A stretch of DNA of 16,073 nucleotides, taken from the NCBI GenBank assembly GCA_040374085.1, contig JBEIVB010000056.1:1-16073 (forward strand). Reading direction: 5' to 3'. Source of the stretch: JBEIVB01 sp040374085. GTDB taxonomy: Bacteria; Bacteroidota; Bacteroidia; UBA4408. Positions 7,405 through 14,846 of this stretch are shown here, in pieces. A model generated the notes under the pieces. The model saw only the letters and a list, made by a program, of their open reading frames with translations. It was not told where the DNA came from and made no database searches. Within the stretch, counting starts at the first letter, position 1; each line of letters starts with the position of its first letter. Made by a program: the position numbers and the translations under genes.

Positions 7405-9834
7405 TTACCCCCAGCTAAGGGTAAAGGCCTCGGCGGTATTCGGAACCTCAACGGTGTTGATGTCCATAATCACCACCCGGTCTTTGGGCGGTTTGTGGTA
7501 TGGATCGAAATCGCTGAGGGGATCTACAAAGGAAATGTGCTCCTGCACAATGTTCAGGGGCTTTCCGTTTAAACGAACGGAATCGGTGTAGTTCTGAAAG
7601 CCGTGGAAGAAGATGCGCAAGTGCTTGAAATGCGAGGCATAGCTGCCTTCTGCAGCCTCGAATACCAGACTGCGCTCTTTGTGCTGATGCCGGATTACCC
7701 TCCGAAAGAAAGCTCCGTTGGCATAGGAAAAGGTTTCGCCATCGTCTTCATAATACTCGGTTTGGTAGTCTGCACCTTCGTACAAATGAACGCTTAACAC
7801 ATCGTTCGGCTTTTGCTTGAGGTTGGGCACATCGCTTTGCATGAATAAAATACCACCGGCTTTTACATACACCGGCAGGCTCTCTTTGTGCAGCTCCACA
7901 ACGGTTTGAGTTTGGCCTGCCCAGCGCTGGTCGGTGAAGAGGTCGTACCATTCGCCTTCCGGGAAATAGACTTTCACAAACTCTTTATGGCTCTCGGCCG
8001 GAGCCACCATCAGCGATGGACCAAACAGGTACTGGTTTTGAAAAGCAGCCGTGTAGATCTGTTCGTCGTGGGTGTAGTCTATGGCCAGGCTGCGCGCTAC
8101 GGGCATGCCGGTGAGGCTGGCTTCGTAGAAGGCAGAATAGATGTAGGGCATCAATCTATAACGCAAACGAATGTAATTGCGCGATATGTCTTCCACTTCT
8201 TCTCCAAAGGTCCAAGGTTCAGAGTCGCGGCTGTTTACCATGGCGTGGCTTCTGAAGAAGGGCGAGAAGGCGCCAATGGCTATCCAGCGGGCAAAGAGGG
8301 CAGCGGAGCATTCTCCGGCGAAGCCGCCGATGTCGTAACCGGCGTTGGCAATGCCGGCCAGACCCATGCTGTTTACCAGGCGAATGCCGGCCATCATGTG
8401 CTCGTCTGAGCTGGTGTTGTCGCCGGTCCAAACGGCTCCGTAGCGCTGCACCCCCGAAAAGCCGGCGCGCGTGAGCACGAAGGGGCGTTTGCCGTTGAGC
8501 AGTTTTTTACCGCCTTCATAGGTGGCGCGGGCCATTTGCATGCCATACACGTTGCGGGCCTTTTTGTGGGTGGCTCCATCGCCCTCGTAGTGGAATTCTA
8601 TAAGATCGGGCAAATGTTGTCCCCAGGCTGCCGGCTCGTTCATGTCGTTCCAAAAGCCCTCTATGCCCACATCGGTGAGGACTTTCAGGCTGTCGCCCCA
8701 CCAGTCGCGTACCTCGGCTTTGGTGAAGTCGGGAAAGGCGCTCCAGCCGGGCCAAACCTGACCCTGATACTCAGCACCATCGGGGTACATCACAAAATAA
8801 CCCTTGGCTTTGCCCTCGTCGTATGCGGCATAGCCCTCCTCTGTCTTGATGCCCGGGTCGAGAATCACCACCAGGTTGAAACCCAAGTTGCGCAAGGTGT
8901 CGGATAGACGGGCGGGATCGGGGAAACGCTCGGGATGCCAAGTGAATACTTTATATGCATCCATGTAATGAATGTCGAGGTAGATGACATCGCAGGGGAT
9001 GTTCTTTTCACGGAAGGTGCGGGCAGCAGAGATGGGCTCGCTCTCCGGGTAATAGGAATACCGGCACTGCTGGAAACCCAGGCTCCACAGAGGAGGCAAT
9101 TCCATGGTGCCGGTTAGGTTGGCGTAGGATTTTATAACATCGGCTATGCCCGGACCATGAAACAGGTAATAATCCATCTCCCCATCCACCGCACTGAAAT
9201 ACATAAAGCGGTTGTTGGAAGCCCCGAAGCTAACGGTGGAACGATGGGGATTGTCGAAGAAAATGCCGTAGCAAAGCTTGTCTTTCACGCCCAAATAAAA
9301 CGGGGTGCTGAGGTAAAGTGGATCGGCATCGGCCGAGTAGCCAAATTTATCGGTGTTCCAGTGGGTGTAGGCTTTTCCGCGGCGGTTGAGGTTTCCGGTT
9401 TTCTCGCCCATGCCCAGGTATTTCTCCTCGGGGTGCATCACCTTGTAGGTGGTTACCTCCCGTCCCATCCAGGAAGTGCCAAACGCCGGATCGTCTTCGT
9501 TGATAACCTCTCCATTATGGGTTAGACAGCGCACCCGAAAAGGCTTCAACTGCAACTCCACCACCATGTGCTCCAATTGGAGATGCAGGGCATCGGGGTG
9601 CTCCACCAAACGAAAGCCCGACTCCACCGGCTCCGCCACTACCGCATAGCTGATCGATGAAGGCTCTTGATCGTGGCGGCAAAAGCGAATGCGCACCACA
9701 CCGGGTCCATACACCTTCACGCTGATGCGCGCCTGCACGGTTTCTAGGTTCACCCCATGCGGCGTGGAATGCCAATGGGTTACCTCGCCTGTGGGTTCGT
9801 TGAAACTGGTTCCGCGTCTTTTGGTGCTGCTCAT
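7405..9834 (-). CDS. Glycoside hydrolase family 31 alpha-glucosidase
   Basis: This enzyme is predicted to release glucose from alpha-glucosides or maltooligosaccharides by a retaining mechanism. With the ATG at 9834 it has 809 residues. An N-terminal beta-sandwich (about 15-230) is followed by the (beta/alpha)8 catalytic domain (about 240-600) and C-terminal beta domains. The nucleophile is Asp397 in GFWNDMNEPAAWG and the acid/base is Asp472 in WTGDNTSSDEH. Other family landmarks are LPPLWSLGFQQCRYSYYPES, YLDIHYMD, LTRAGFSGVQRYG and GYDIGGFAGE. No signal peptide is present, so it should act in the cytoplasm on imported or stored glucans. The longer frame beginning with ATG at 9867 overlaps the -7 promoter box at 9857-9864, which makes the shorter start more likely. 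It is the first gene of the minus-strand unit and faces away from guaA. Alpha-xylosidase or sulfoquinovosidase activity is also known in GH31, so the substrate is inferred. Confidence 0.92.
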   Translation of the reverse strand: MSSTKRRGTSFNEPTGEVTHWHSTPHGVNLETVQARISVKVYGPGVVRIRFCRHDQEPSSISYAVVAEPVESGFRLVEHPDALHLQLEHMVVELQLKPFRVRCLTHNGEVINEDDPAFGTSWMGREVTTYKVMHPEEKYLGMGEKTGNLNRRGKAYTHWNTDKFGYSADADPLYLSTPFYLGVKDKLCYGIFFDNPHRSTVSFGASNNRFMYFSAVDGEMDYYLFHGPGIADVIKSYANLTGTMELPPLWSLGFQQCRYSYYPESEPISAARTFREKNIPCDVIYLDIHYMDAYKVFTWHPERFPDPARLSDTLRNLGFNLVVILDPGIKTEEGYAAYDEGKAKGYFVMYPDGAEYQGQVWPGWSAFPDFTKAEVRDWWGDSLKVLTDVGIEGFWNDMNEPAAWGQHLPDLIEFHYEGDGATHKKARNVYGMQMARATYEGGKKLLNGKRPFVLTRAGFSGVQRYGAVWTGDNTSSDEHMMAGIRLVNSMGLAGIANAGYDIGGFAGECSAALFARWIAIGAFSPFFRSHAMVNSRDSEPWTFGEEVEDISRNYIRLRYRLMPYIYSAFYEASLTGMPVARSLAIDYTHDEQIYTAAFQNQYLFGPSLMVAPAESHKEFVKVYFPEGEWYDLFTDQRWAGQTQTVVELHKESLPVYVKAGGILFMQSDVPNLKQKPNDVLSVHLYEGADYQTEYYEDDGETFSYANGAFFRRVIRHQHKERSLVFEAAEGSYASHFKHLRIFFHGFQNYTDSVRLNGKPLNIVQEHISFVDPLSDFDPYHKPPKDRVVIMDINTVEVPNTAEAFTLSWG

Positions 9835-9856
9835 GGATGGGTGCGTTTGTGCCGGG

Positions 9857-9864
9857 CAAAAATA
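9857..9864 (-). promoter_or_regulatory. -7 promoter box of the GH31-GT4 unit
   Basis: On the minus strand TATTTTTG matches the Bacteroidota sigma-ABfr -7 consensus TAnnTTTG exactly. A transcript beginning a few bases downstream would have a leader of about 15-20 bases before the ATG at 9834. A good -33 TTG at the usual spacing was not found; only a T-run lies there. Confidence 0.5.
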
Positions 9865-9956
9865 CATTTCTTCGCCAAAGAGTGTAAAAATGACACCAAG
9901 CGTGGAAAAATTCTGGAAAAAGGTCCCGTAATCCTGCTTGATTGCCCGCCCAAACC

Positions 9957-9988
9957 TTGCAGGCCTTGGGGCCTTTTGCCTATTTTTG
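9957..9988 (+). promoter_or_regulatory. Promoter of the guaA operon, TTG-N21-TATTTTTG
   Basis: TTG at 9957-9959 and TATTTTTG at 9981-9988 are separated by 21 bases, within the range known for Bacteroidota housekeeping promoters (-33 TTG, -7 TAnnTTTG). The box ends only four bases before the guaA ATG at 9993, so transcription would start at or almost at the start codon. Confidence 0.6.
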
Positions 9989-9992
9989 GGCC

Positions 9993-11540
9993 ATGCAAGA
10001 CACCATCCTCATCTTCGACTTTGGCTCTCAATATACACAATTGATTGCCCGCCGAATACGGGAACTGGAGGTGTATTGCGAGATCCACCCCTACTCGGCC
10101 CTGGAAACCCTTGGCTCGGGCATCTGGAGCGACCTTTCCCATCTTAAAGGCATCGTGCTTTCGGGCAGTCCTTGTTCGGTAAACGATGAGCACGCCCCAT
10201 TGCCGGCCTTGCATCACCTACCCGATGTTCCGCTGTTGGGCATCTGCTATGGCGCTCAGCTCATGGCGCGTCAAGCAGGCGGCACGGTATCGGCTTCCGA
10301 TCACCGCGAGTATGGTGCGGCTGCCCTATCCATTTCCGATGCCAACCATCCGCTGTTCGCCTCCACCTCGCCCAACAGCACCGTGTGGATGAGCCACGGC
10401 GACACCATTACCCACCTTCCCGAAGCATATCGTGTAGTGGCTTCAACCTCCAGTGTGCACGTGGCCGCTTTCTCATCGGAAAACAACCGCCGCGTGGGCC
10501 TGCAGTTCCACCCCGAGGTTTACCACAGCCAGGAAGGACACACCATGTTGCGCAACTTTGTGTTGAACAGCTGCGGAGCCAACGCCACCTGGACCGCCGG
10601 CTCGTGGATCGAGCAAACCATTGAAGACCTCAAGCAGAAAATTGGAGATGACGAAGTGGTGATGGGGCTTTCCGGTGGCGTGGACTCTTCGGTGGCCGCC
10701 GTGCTCCTCTCCAAAGCCATAGGCAAACGCCTACATTGCCTTTTTATAGACAATGGGTTGTTGCGCAAGAACGAGTTTGAATCCGTGCTCAACGACTACG
10801 AAGGCCTTGGCCTGCAGGTGCGGGGCGTAGATGCAGCGCAGCAATTTTACGATGCACTGGAAGGCGTTTCCGACCCCGAGCGCAAGCGCAAAGCCATAGG
10901 CAAAACCTTTGTGGATGTGTTTGAGCACGAAGCTCGCCTGCTGCCCAAAGTGGCTTGGCTGGGTCAGGGCACCATCTATCCCGATGTAATCGAAAGCGTA
11001 TCGGTGAAAGGTCCGAGCGTTACCATAAAATCGCACCACAACGTAGGCGGCTTACCCGACTACATGAAACTGAAAGTGGTGGAGCCCTTGCGTACCCTTT
11101 TTAAGGATGAGGTGCGGCGCGTAGGAAAAGCTCTGGGCATATCTGAGCAGCTCTTGGGGCGGCACCCGTTTCCGGGCCCGGGCTTGGGCATACGGGTACT
11201 GGGCGAAGTAACCGCACACAAAATTGCCTTGTTGCGGGAAGCCGATGCCATCTTCATCAACGCCTTGCGGGAGCACGGGCTCTACGACCAAGTGTGGCAA
11301 GCCGGAGCCATCTTCCTTCCCGTGCAAAGCGTGGGGGTGATGGGCGACGAACGCACCTACGACCACGTGGTGGCCTTGCGCGCCGTGCGCTCTACAGACG
11401 GCATGACCGCCGACTGGTGCCACCTTCCGTATGAATTTCTTGCCCAGGTTTCGAACCGCATCATCAACCAGGTGCGGGGCATAAACCGGGTTGTGTACGA
11501 CATCAGCAGCAAGCCACCCGCCACCATAGAATGGGAATAA
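9993..11540 (+). CDS. guaA: GMP synthase (glutamine-hydrolysing)
   Basis: It converts XMP, ATP and glutamine to GMP in the last step of guanine nucleotide synthesis, in the cytoplasm. The protein has 515 residues, close to the usual 510-525. The N-terminal class I glutamine amidotransferase domain (about 4-195) carries the triad Cys85 (GICYGAQLM), His173 and Glu175 (QFHPEVYHS). The ATP pyrophosphatase domain shows the PP-loop SGGVDSS (227-233). The C-terminal dimerisation domain has RHPFPGPGLGIRVLGE and ends in the family-typical KPPATIEWE. The ATG at 9993 is chosen because it gives MQDTILIFDFGSQYTQLIAR, matching known N-termini; earlier in-frame starts are only TTG. Its end overlaps the start of the LysM protein gene by 10 bases, and it heads a tight plus-strand run. 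Identification is secure. Confidence 0.98.
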   Translation: MQDTILIFDFGSQYTQLIARRIRELEVYCEIHPYSALETLGSGIWSDLSHLKGIVLSGSPCSVNDEHAPLPALHHLPDVPLLGICYGAQLMARQAGGTVSASDHREYGAAALSISDANHPLFASTSPNSTVWMSHGDTITHLPEAYRVVASTSSVHVAAFSSENNRRVGLQFHPEVYHSQEGHTMLRNFVLNSCGANATWTAGSWIEQTIEDLKQKIGDDEVVMGLSGGVDSSVAAVLLSKAIGKRLHCLFIDNGLLRKNEFESVLNDYEGLGLQVRGVDAAQQFYDALEGVSDPERKRKAIGKTFVDVFEHEARLLPKVAWLGQGTIYPDVIESVSVKGPSVTIKSHHNVGGLPDYMKLKVVEPLRTLFKDEVRRVGKALGISEQLLGRHPFPGPGLGIRVLGEVTAHKIALLREADAIFINALREHGLYDQVWQAGAIFLPVQSVGVMGDERTYDHVVALRAVRSTDGMTADWCHLPYEFLAQVSNRIINQVRGINRVVYDISSKPPATIEWE

Positions 11541-13126
11541 CCATCCTGCATACCCGCCCTTTCCTGCCCTTTTGGCATCATAAGCTATTGCTTATATGCC
11601 TCGTGGGACTTTTCTCTATTGGTGCACAGGGTCAAACACCACAGCGCCACACCGTAGAAAAAGGCGAAACCCTATACGGCATTGCCCGAAAATACCGCCT
11701 CAGCGCGGAGCAGATCACCCAATGGAATCCGGCCTTGAAAGACGGGTTGAAAGCCGGCATGGAGCTCAGCCTAACGCCTCCCCTACCGGCTTCTTACACC
11801 GTAGTTCAGGGCGATACCTGGTATGGCATTGCACGAAAGCTGGGCCGAACATCGGAAGAACTGAAAGCCCTCAATCCGGGCCTTTCGGAACTAAAGCCGG
11901 GTCAAACGCTACGCCTCAACGGCCCCGCCTTTTCATTAGACAAAGTGCATGAAGCCGCCTCTGCAACCCTTGCCGCAGCAGCACCTGTGGTTCGGCAACC
12001 CAAGCCCGAAGGAACCTGCGACCTGGCCGTTGTGCTGCCCTTTTATCTGGATAAAAACAACTTCGCCGTTCCCGAAATTCCGGAAGGCTCTACCGAAGAC
12101 ATTGCGCCCGCTCCAACCGCCGTATCGGCCAAAAGCGAGCCCGCCCTCGAGTTCCTGCTAGGCCTGCAGCTGGCCCTCGACAGCCTCGGCCGCAGCGGCT
12201 GGAAAGGCACCGTGCGCGTGCTGGATGCCCCCACCGACTCGGCCGATTTCGCAGCCTGGATTTCCGAAGGCTACACCGACGGAGCACGAGTAGTGGTGGG
12301 TCCTTTTCACGCCCAGCACCAGGCCCTACTGGCTGAGCGCTGCCGAAGTAAAGGACAAGCCTATGTGGCGCCCTTTGCGCAACAAGGAAAAATGCTGCTC
12401 AACACCAGCGGGGCCGGAAAAATACAAGCCTCTGCCACCACCCAAATGGAAAGCCTGGCCGCCAGCCTCGGCGCCGCCTCCAACAACCGACAGGTGATGA
12501 TGGTGCACAACAACCTCAAAAAAGAGAAGTCACTTGCCGAAGCTTTCCGCGCCGCTTTCAAAAGCATGGGAAGTAAGGACAGTCTGCGCGAATGGATCTA
12601 CAAAACCGGAGGGTGGAGCGGATTGAAAAACAAATTGTCTGCAACAAAAAACAACATTTTGGTTGTAACCAGCAACGACCAAGCCTTTGTCTCCGACCTG
12701 CTGGCTAAGCTCAGCTCCATGGATCCCATGCCCACCGTTCAGGTGCTGGGCACCGAGGCCTGGCTGAGCTACGACAACCTAGAGGTAGAATTGCTCTGCC
12801 AATTGAAGGTGCGCCTGCCATCCAATACGTTTGTGCATTACACCCGGCCCGAGGTAGCCAACATGCTGCGCACCTTTCGCGAAGCCTACCACACCGACCC
12901 CAGCCGCGTTGGCTTTGTGGCCTACGATCTGGGGCTGTATGTATTGCCGAGCCTATTGGAGAGCGGTGCAGACGGATGGAAAAAGCTGGATGGTAAAACT
13001 GCAATGGGCATACAAAACAGATGGCGTTTTCAGCAGTCCAGTCCGGAAAGCGGATACGAAAACCACGGCACCTGGATTTTGGAATATCGCAACGAAGATC
13101 TTATACCCATCGATCCGCAACCATGA
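11531..13126 (+). CDS. LysM and periplasmic-binding-protein-like (type 1) fusion protein
   Basis: This 531-residue protein is predicted to be periplasmic and bound to peptidoglycan. A long signal peptide (hydrophobic core about 19-31) is likely cut near GAQGQ (35). Two LysM repeats follow at about 39-82 (HTVEKGETLYGIARKY) and 88-130 (YTVVQGDTWYGIARKL), then an Ala/Pro-rich linker. Residues about 163-525 resemble a type 1 periplasmic-binding fold: LAVVLPFYLD, an EFLLGLQLALDSL helix, GARVVVGPFHAQ, and NRQVMMVHNN opening the second lobe. No ABC permease or ATPase gene is adjacent, so transport is unlikely. Known parallels for this fold outside transport include LpoA, the outer-membrane activator of the cell-wall synthase PBP1A; a similar role is only inferred here. 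The ATG overlaps the end of guaA (ATGGGAATAA), and the stop overlaps the hemF ATG, implying coupled translation. An insertion rich in Pro, Ala and acidic residues at about 181-204 is probably a loop. Confidence 0.85.
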   Translation: MGITILHTRPFLPFWHHKLLLICLVGLFSIGAQGQTPQRHTVEKGETLYGIARKYRLSAEQITQWNPALKDGLKAGMELSLTPPLPASYTVVQGDTWYGIARKLGRTSEELKALNPGLSELKPGQTLRLNGPAFSLDKVHEAASATLAAAAPVVRQPKPEGTCDLAVVLPFYLDKNNFAVPEIPEGSTEDIAPAPTAVSAKSEPALEFLLGLQLALDSLGRSGWKGTVRVLDAPTDSADFAAWISEGYTDGARVVVGPFHAQHQALLAERCRSKGQAYVAPFAQQGKMLLNTSGAGKIQASATTQMESLAASLGAASNNRQVMMVHNNLKKEKSLAEAFRAAFKSMGSKDSLREWIYKTGGWSGLKNKLSATKNNILVVTSNDQAFVSDLLAKLSSMDPMPTVQVLGTEAWLSYDNLEVELLCQLKVRLPSNTFVHYTRPEVANMLRTFREAYHTDPSRVGFVAYDLGLYVLPSLLESGADGWKKLDGKTAMGIQNRWRFQQSSPESGYENHGTWILEYRNEDLIPIDPQP

Positions 13127-14025
13127 GCAACTCCTTGCGCGACACCTTTCAACAGAAGCTTCTCGAGCTTCAGGCCGGCATTTGCAAGGGCTTGGAAGCC
13201 TTTGAGCACGAGGCCCGTTTTATAACCGATGCATGGGTTCGGAAAGAAGGCGGAGGCGGAACCAGTAGAGTCTTGGAAGGCGGAGAAACCTTTGGCAAAG
13301 GCGGCGTAAACTTCTCTGCCGTTTCGGGTGATCTGCCCGAATTCTTGAAGCGGGAACAGGCCCACAGCCTGGCCGACCAAAGCAGCGCCACCTTCTTTGC
13401 CACCGGACTCTCCTTGGTCATACACCCGGTGAGTCCGCGCGTACCCATAGTGCACATGAACATACGCTACTTCGAGACCAACAGCGGAGCCTGGTGGTTT
13501 GGGGGCGGCATAGACCTTACGCCCATCTACATTGTGGAAGAAGATGCGCAGGCCTTCCATCGTGGACTGAAAGACGTATGCGATCGGCATGCCGCAGCAG
13601 ATTACGTGCGTTACTGCAAATGGGCAGAAGACTACTTTACCCTTCCTCATAGAAACGAAACACGGGGCATTGGCGGCATCTTCTTCGACCGATTGCAAGG
13701 CGATGCCCAGGCATGTCTCGACTTCACCCTCGATGTAGGAGAAGCCTTTCTGCCCCTCTACACCCCAATCGTATCCAGGCACAGGCAAACCCCATACGGG
13801 CAGCGCGAATTGGAATGGCAAGCCTTGCGTAGAGGCCGCTATGTGGAATTCAACCTCGTGAACGACCGGGGCACCCGATTTGGGTTGGAGACCAACGGCA
13901 GAACCGAAAGCATCTTAATGAGCCTGCCACCCATTGCGCAATGGCGCTACAACCACCTTCCGGAGCCCGGCACACCGGAAGCCGAAACCCTTTTTCACCT
14001 TCAAAACCGCACCGCATGGCTGTGA
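13123..14025 (+). CDS. hemF: Oxygen-dependent coproporphyrinogen III oxidase
   Basis: It performs the O2-dependent oxidative decarboxylation of coproporphyrinogen III to protoporphyrinogen IX in haem synthesis, in the cytoplasm. The protein has exactly 300 residues, the usual family length. Recognised blocks are GKGGVNFSAVSG (59-69), HMNIRYFE (111-118), WFGGGIDLTP (125-134), KWAEDYFTLPHRNETRG (166-182), GGIFFDRLQGD (184-194) and GRYVEFNLVNDRGTRFGL (238-255). His111, His176 and the Asp/Arg residues of these blocks are in the positions expected for substrate binding. The ATG at 13123 overlaps the upstream TGA (ATGA) and gives the standard N-terminus; a longer in-frame extension from 13021 lies inside the LysM gene and was rejected. 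Its 3' end overlaps kdsA by 10 bases. The need for O2 suggests an aerobic or microaerobic host. Confidence 0.97.
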   Translation: MSNSLRDTFQQKLLELQAGICKGLEAFEHEARFITDAWVRKEGGGGTSRVLEGGETFGKGGVNFSAVSGDLPEFLKREQAHSLADQSSATFFATGLSLVIHPVSPRVPIVHMNIRYFETNSGAWWFGGGIDLTPIYIVEEDAQAFHRGLKDVCDRHAAADYVRYCKWAEDYFTLPHRNETRGIGGIFFDRLQGDAQACLDFTLDVGEAFLPLYTPIVSRHRQTPYGQRELEWQALRRGRYVEFNLVNDRGTRFGLETNGRTESILMSLPPIAQWRYNHLPEPGTPEAETLFHLQNRTAWL

Positions 14026-14846
14026 CCCAACCCACCGGCATACCCAACCTAGCCCCGCCCGCCCAACCCGGAACCTTCTTTCTCCTGGCCGGCCCATGCG
14101 TGGTGGAGAACGAAGCCATTGTGATGCACATTGCGGAGCATCTAAGAGGCATACAAGACCGACTGGGCATTCCCATTATATTAAAAGCATCGTATAAAAA
14201 AGCCAACCGCAGCAAAGCAAGCTCCTTTACCGGCATTGGCGATGAAGAGGCCCTGGACATCCTGCAGCGCGCGGGCCGCGCGGTGGGATTGCCCACCGTT
14301 ACCGATGTGCACGACCCCGCAGAAGCCTTTATGGCGGCCCGCTTTGTGGATGTGCTTCAGATACCGGCCTTTCTCTGCCGCCAAACCGACCTCTTGCTGG
14401 CAGCGGGCAGCACCGGTAAATGCGTGAACATCAAAAAAGGACAGTTCCTCTCGCCGGGTGCCATGACCCACGCCCTGGAGAAAATTCGGAGCACCGGAAA
14501 TGCGCACGTCATGTGCACCGAGCGGGGCACCACCTTTGGCTATCAAGATTTGGTTGTGGACTTTAGGGGCATACCGGAAATGCAGGCCTTTGGTGCGCCG
14601 GTGGTGTTGGACGTGACCCACAGCCTGCAAGAACCCAACCAGCCCCACGGCGTTACCGGGGGCAAGCCTCACCTCATACCCACCTTGGCTATGGCCGGCA
14701 TAGGTGCAGGCGTAGACGGGCTCTTCATCGAAACCCATCCCAACCCAGCGGAAGCCCTTTCCGACGGAGCCAACATGCTGGCCCTGCACCTTCTTGAACC
14801 CCTCATGGAGCGCTGCCTCCGCCTATCGCAAGCCCGCCATGCGTAA
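14016..14846 (+). CDS. kdsA: 3-deoxy-D-manno-octulosonate 8-phosphate synthase, metal-dependent type
   Basis: It condenses phosphoenolpyruvate with arabinose 5-phosphate to Kdo 8-phosphate, the first dedicated step to the Kdo of lipopolysaccharide, in the cytoplasm. The ATG at 14016 gives 276 residues. Family motifs are LLAGPCVVEN (24-32), ILKASYKKANRSKASSF (55-71), NIKKGQF (138-144), CTERGTTFGYQDLVVDFRGI (167-186) and DVTHSLQEP (199-207). Cys28, His202, Glu239 (FIETHP) and Asp250 (LSDGAN) match the four metal ligands of the Aquifex-type enzyme, whereas the E. coli enzyme has Asn at the Cys position; a divalent metal requirement is therefore expected. The longer frame from 13941 lies wholly within hemF and was rejected. 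The gene overlaps hemF by 10 bases and the following secreted protein gene by 8. Confidence 0.96.
   Translation: MAVTQPTGIPNLAPPAQPGTFFLLAGPCVVENEAIVMHIAEHLRGIQDRLGIPIILKASYKKANRSKASSFTGIGDEEALDILQRAGRAVGLPTVTDVHDPAEAFMAARFVDVLQIPAFLCRQTDLLLAAGSTGKCVNIKKGQFLSPGAMTHALEKIRSTGNAHVMCTERGTTFGYQDLVVDFRGIPEMQAFGAPVVLDVTHSLQEPNQPHGVTGGKPHLIPTLAMAGIGAGVDGLFIETHPNPAEALSDGANMLALHLLEPLMERCLRLSQARHA

Noticed and set aside
13030..13821. A 263-codon minus-strand frame opposite hemF
   Set aside because: hemF on the plus strand matches its family over its full length, so this is an antisense shadow.
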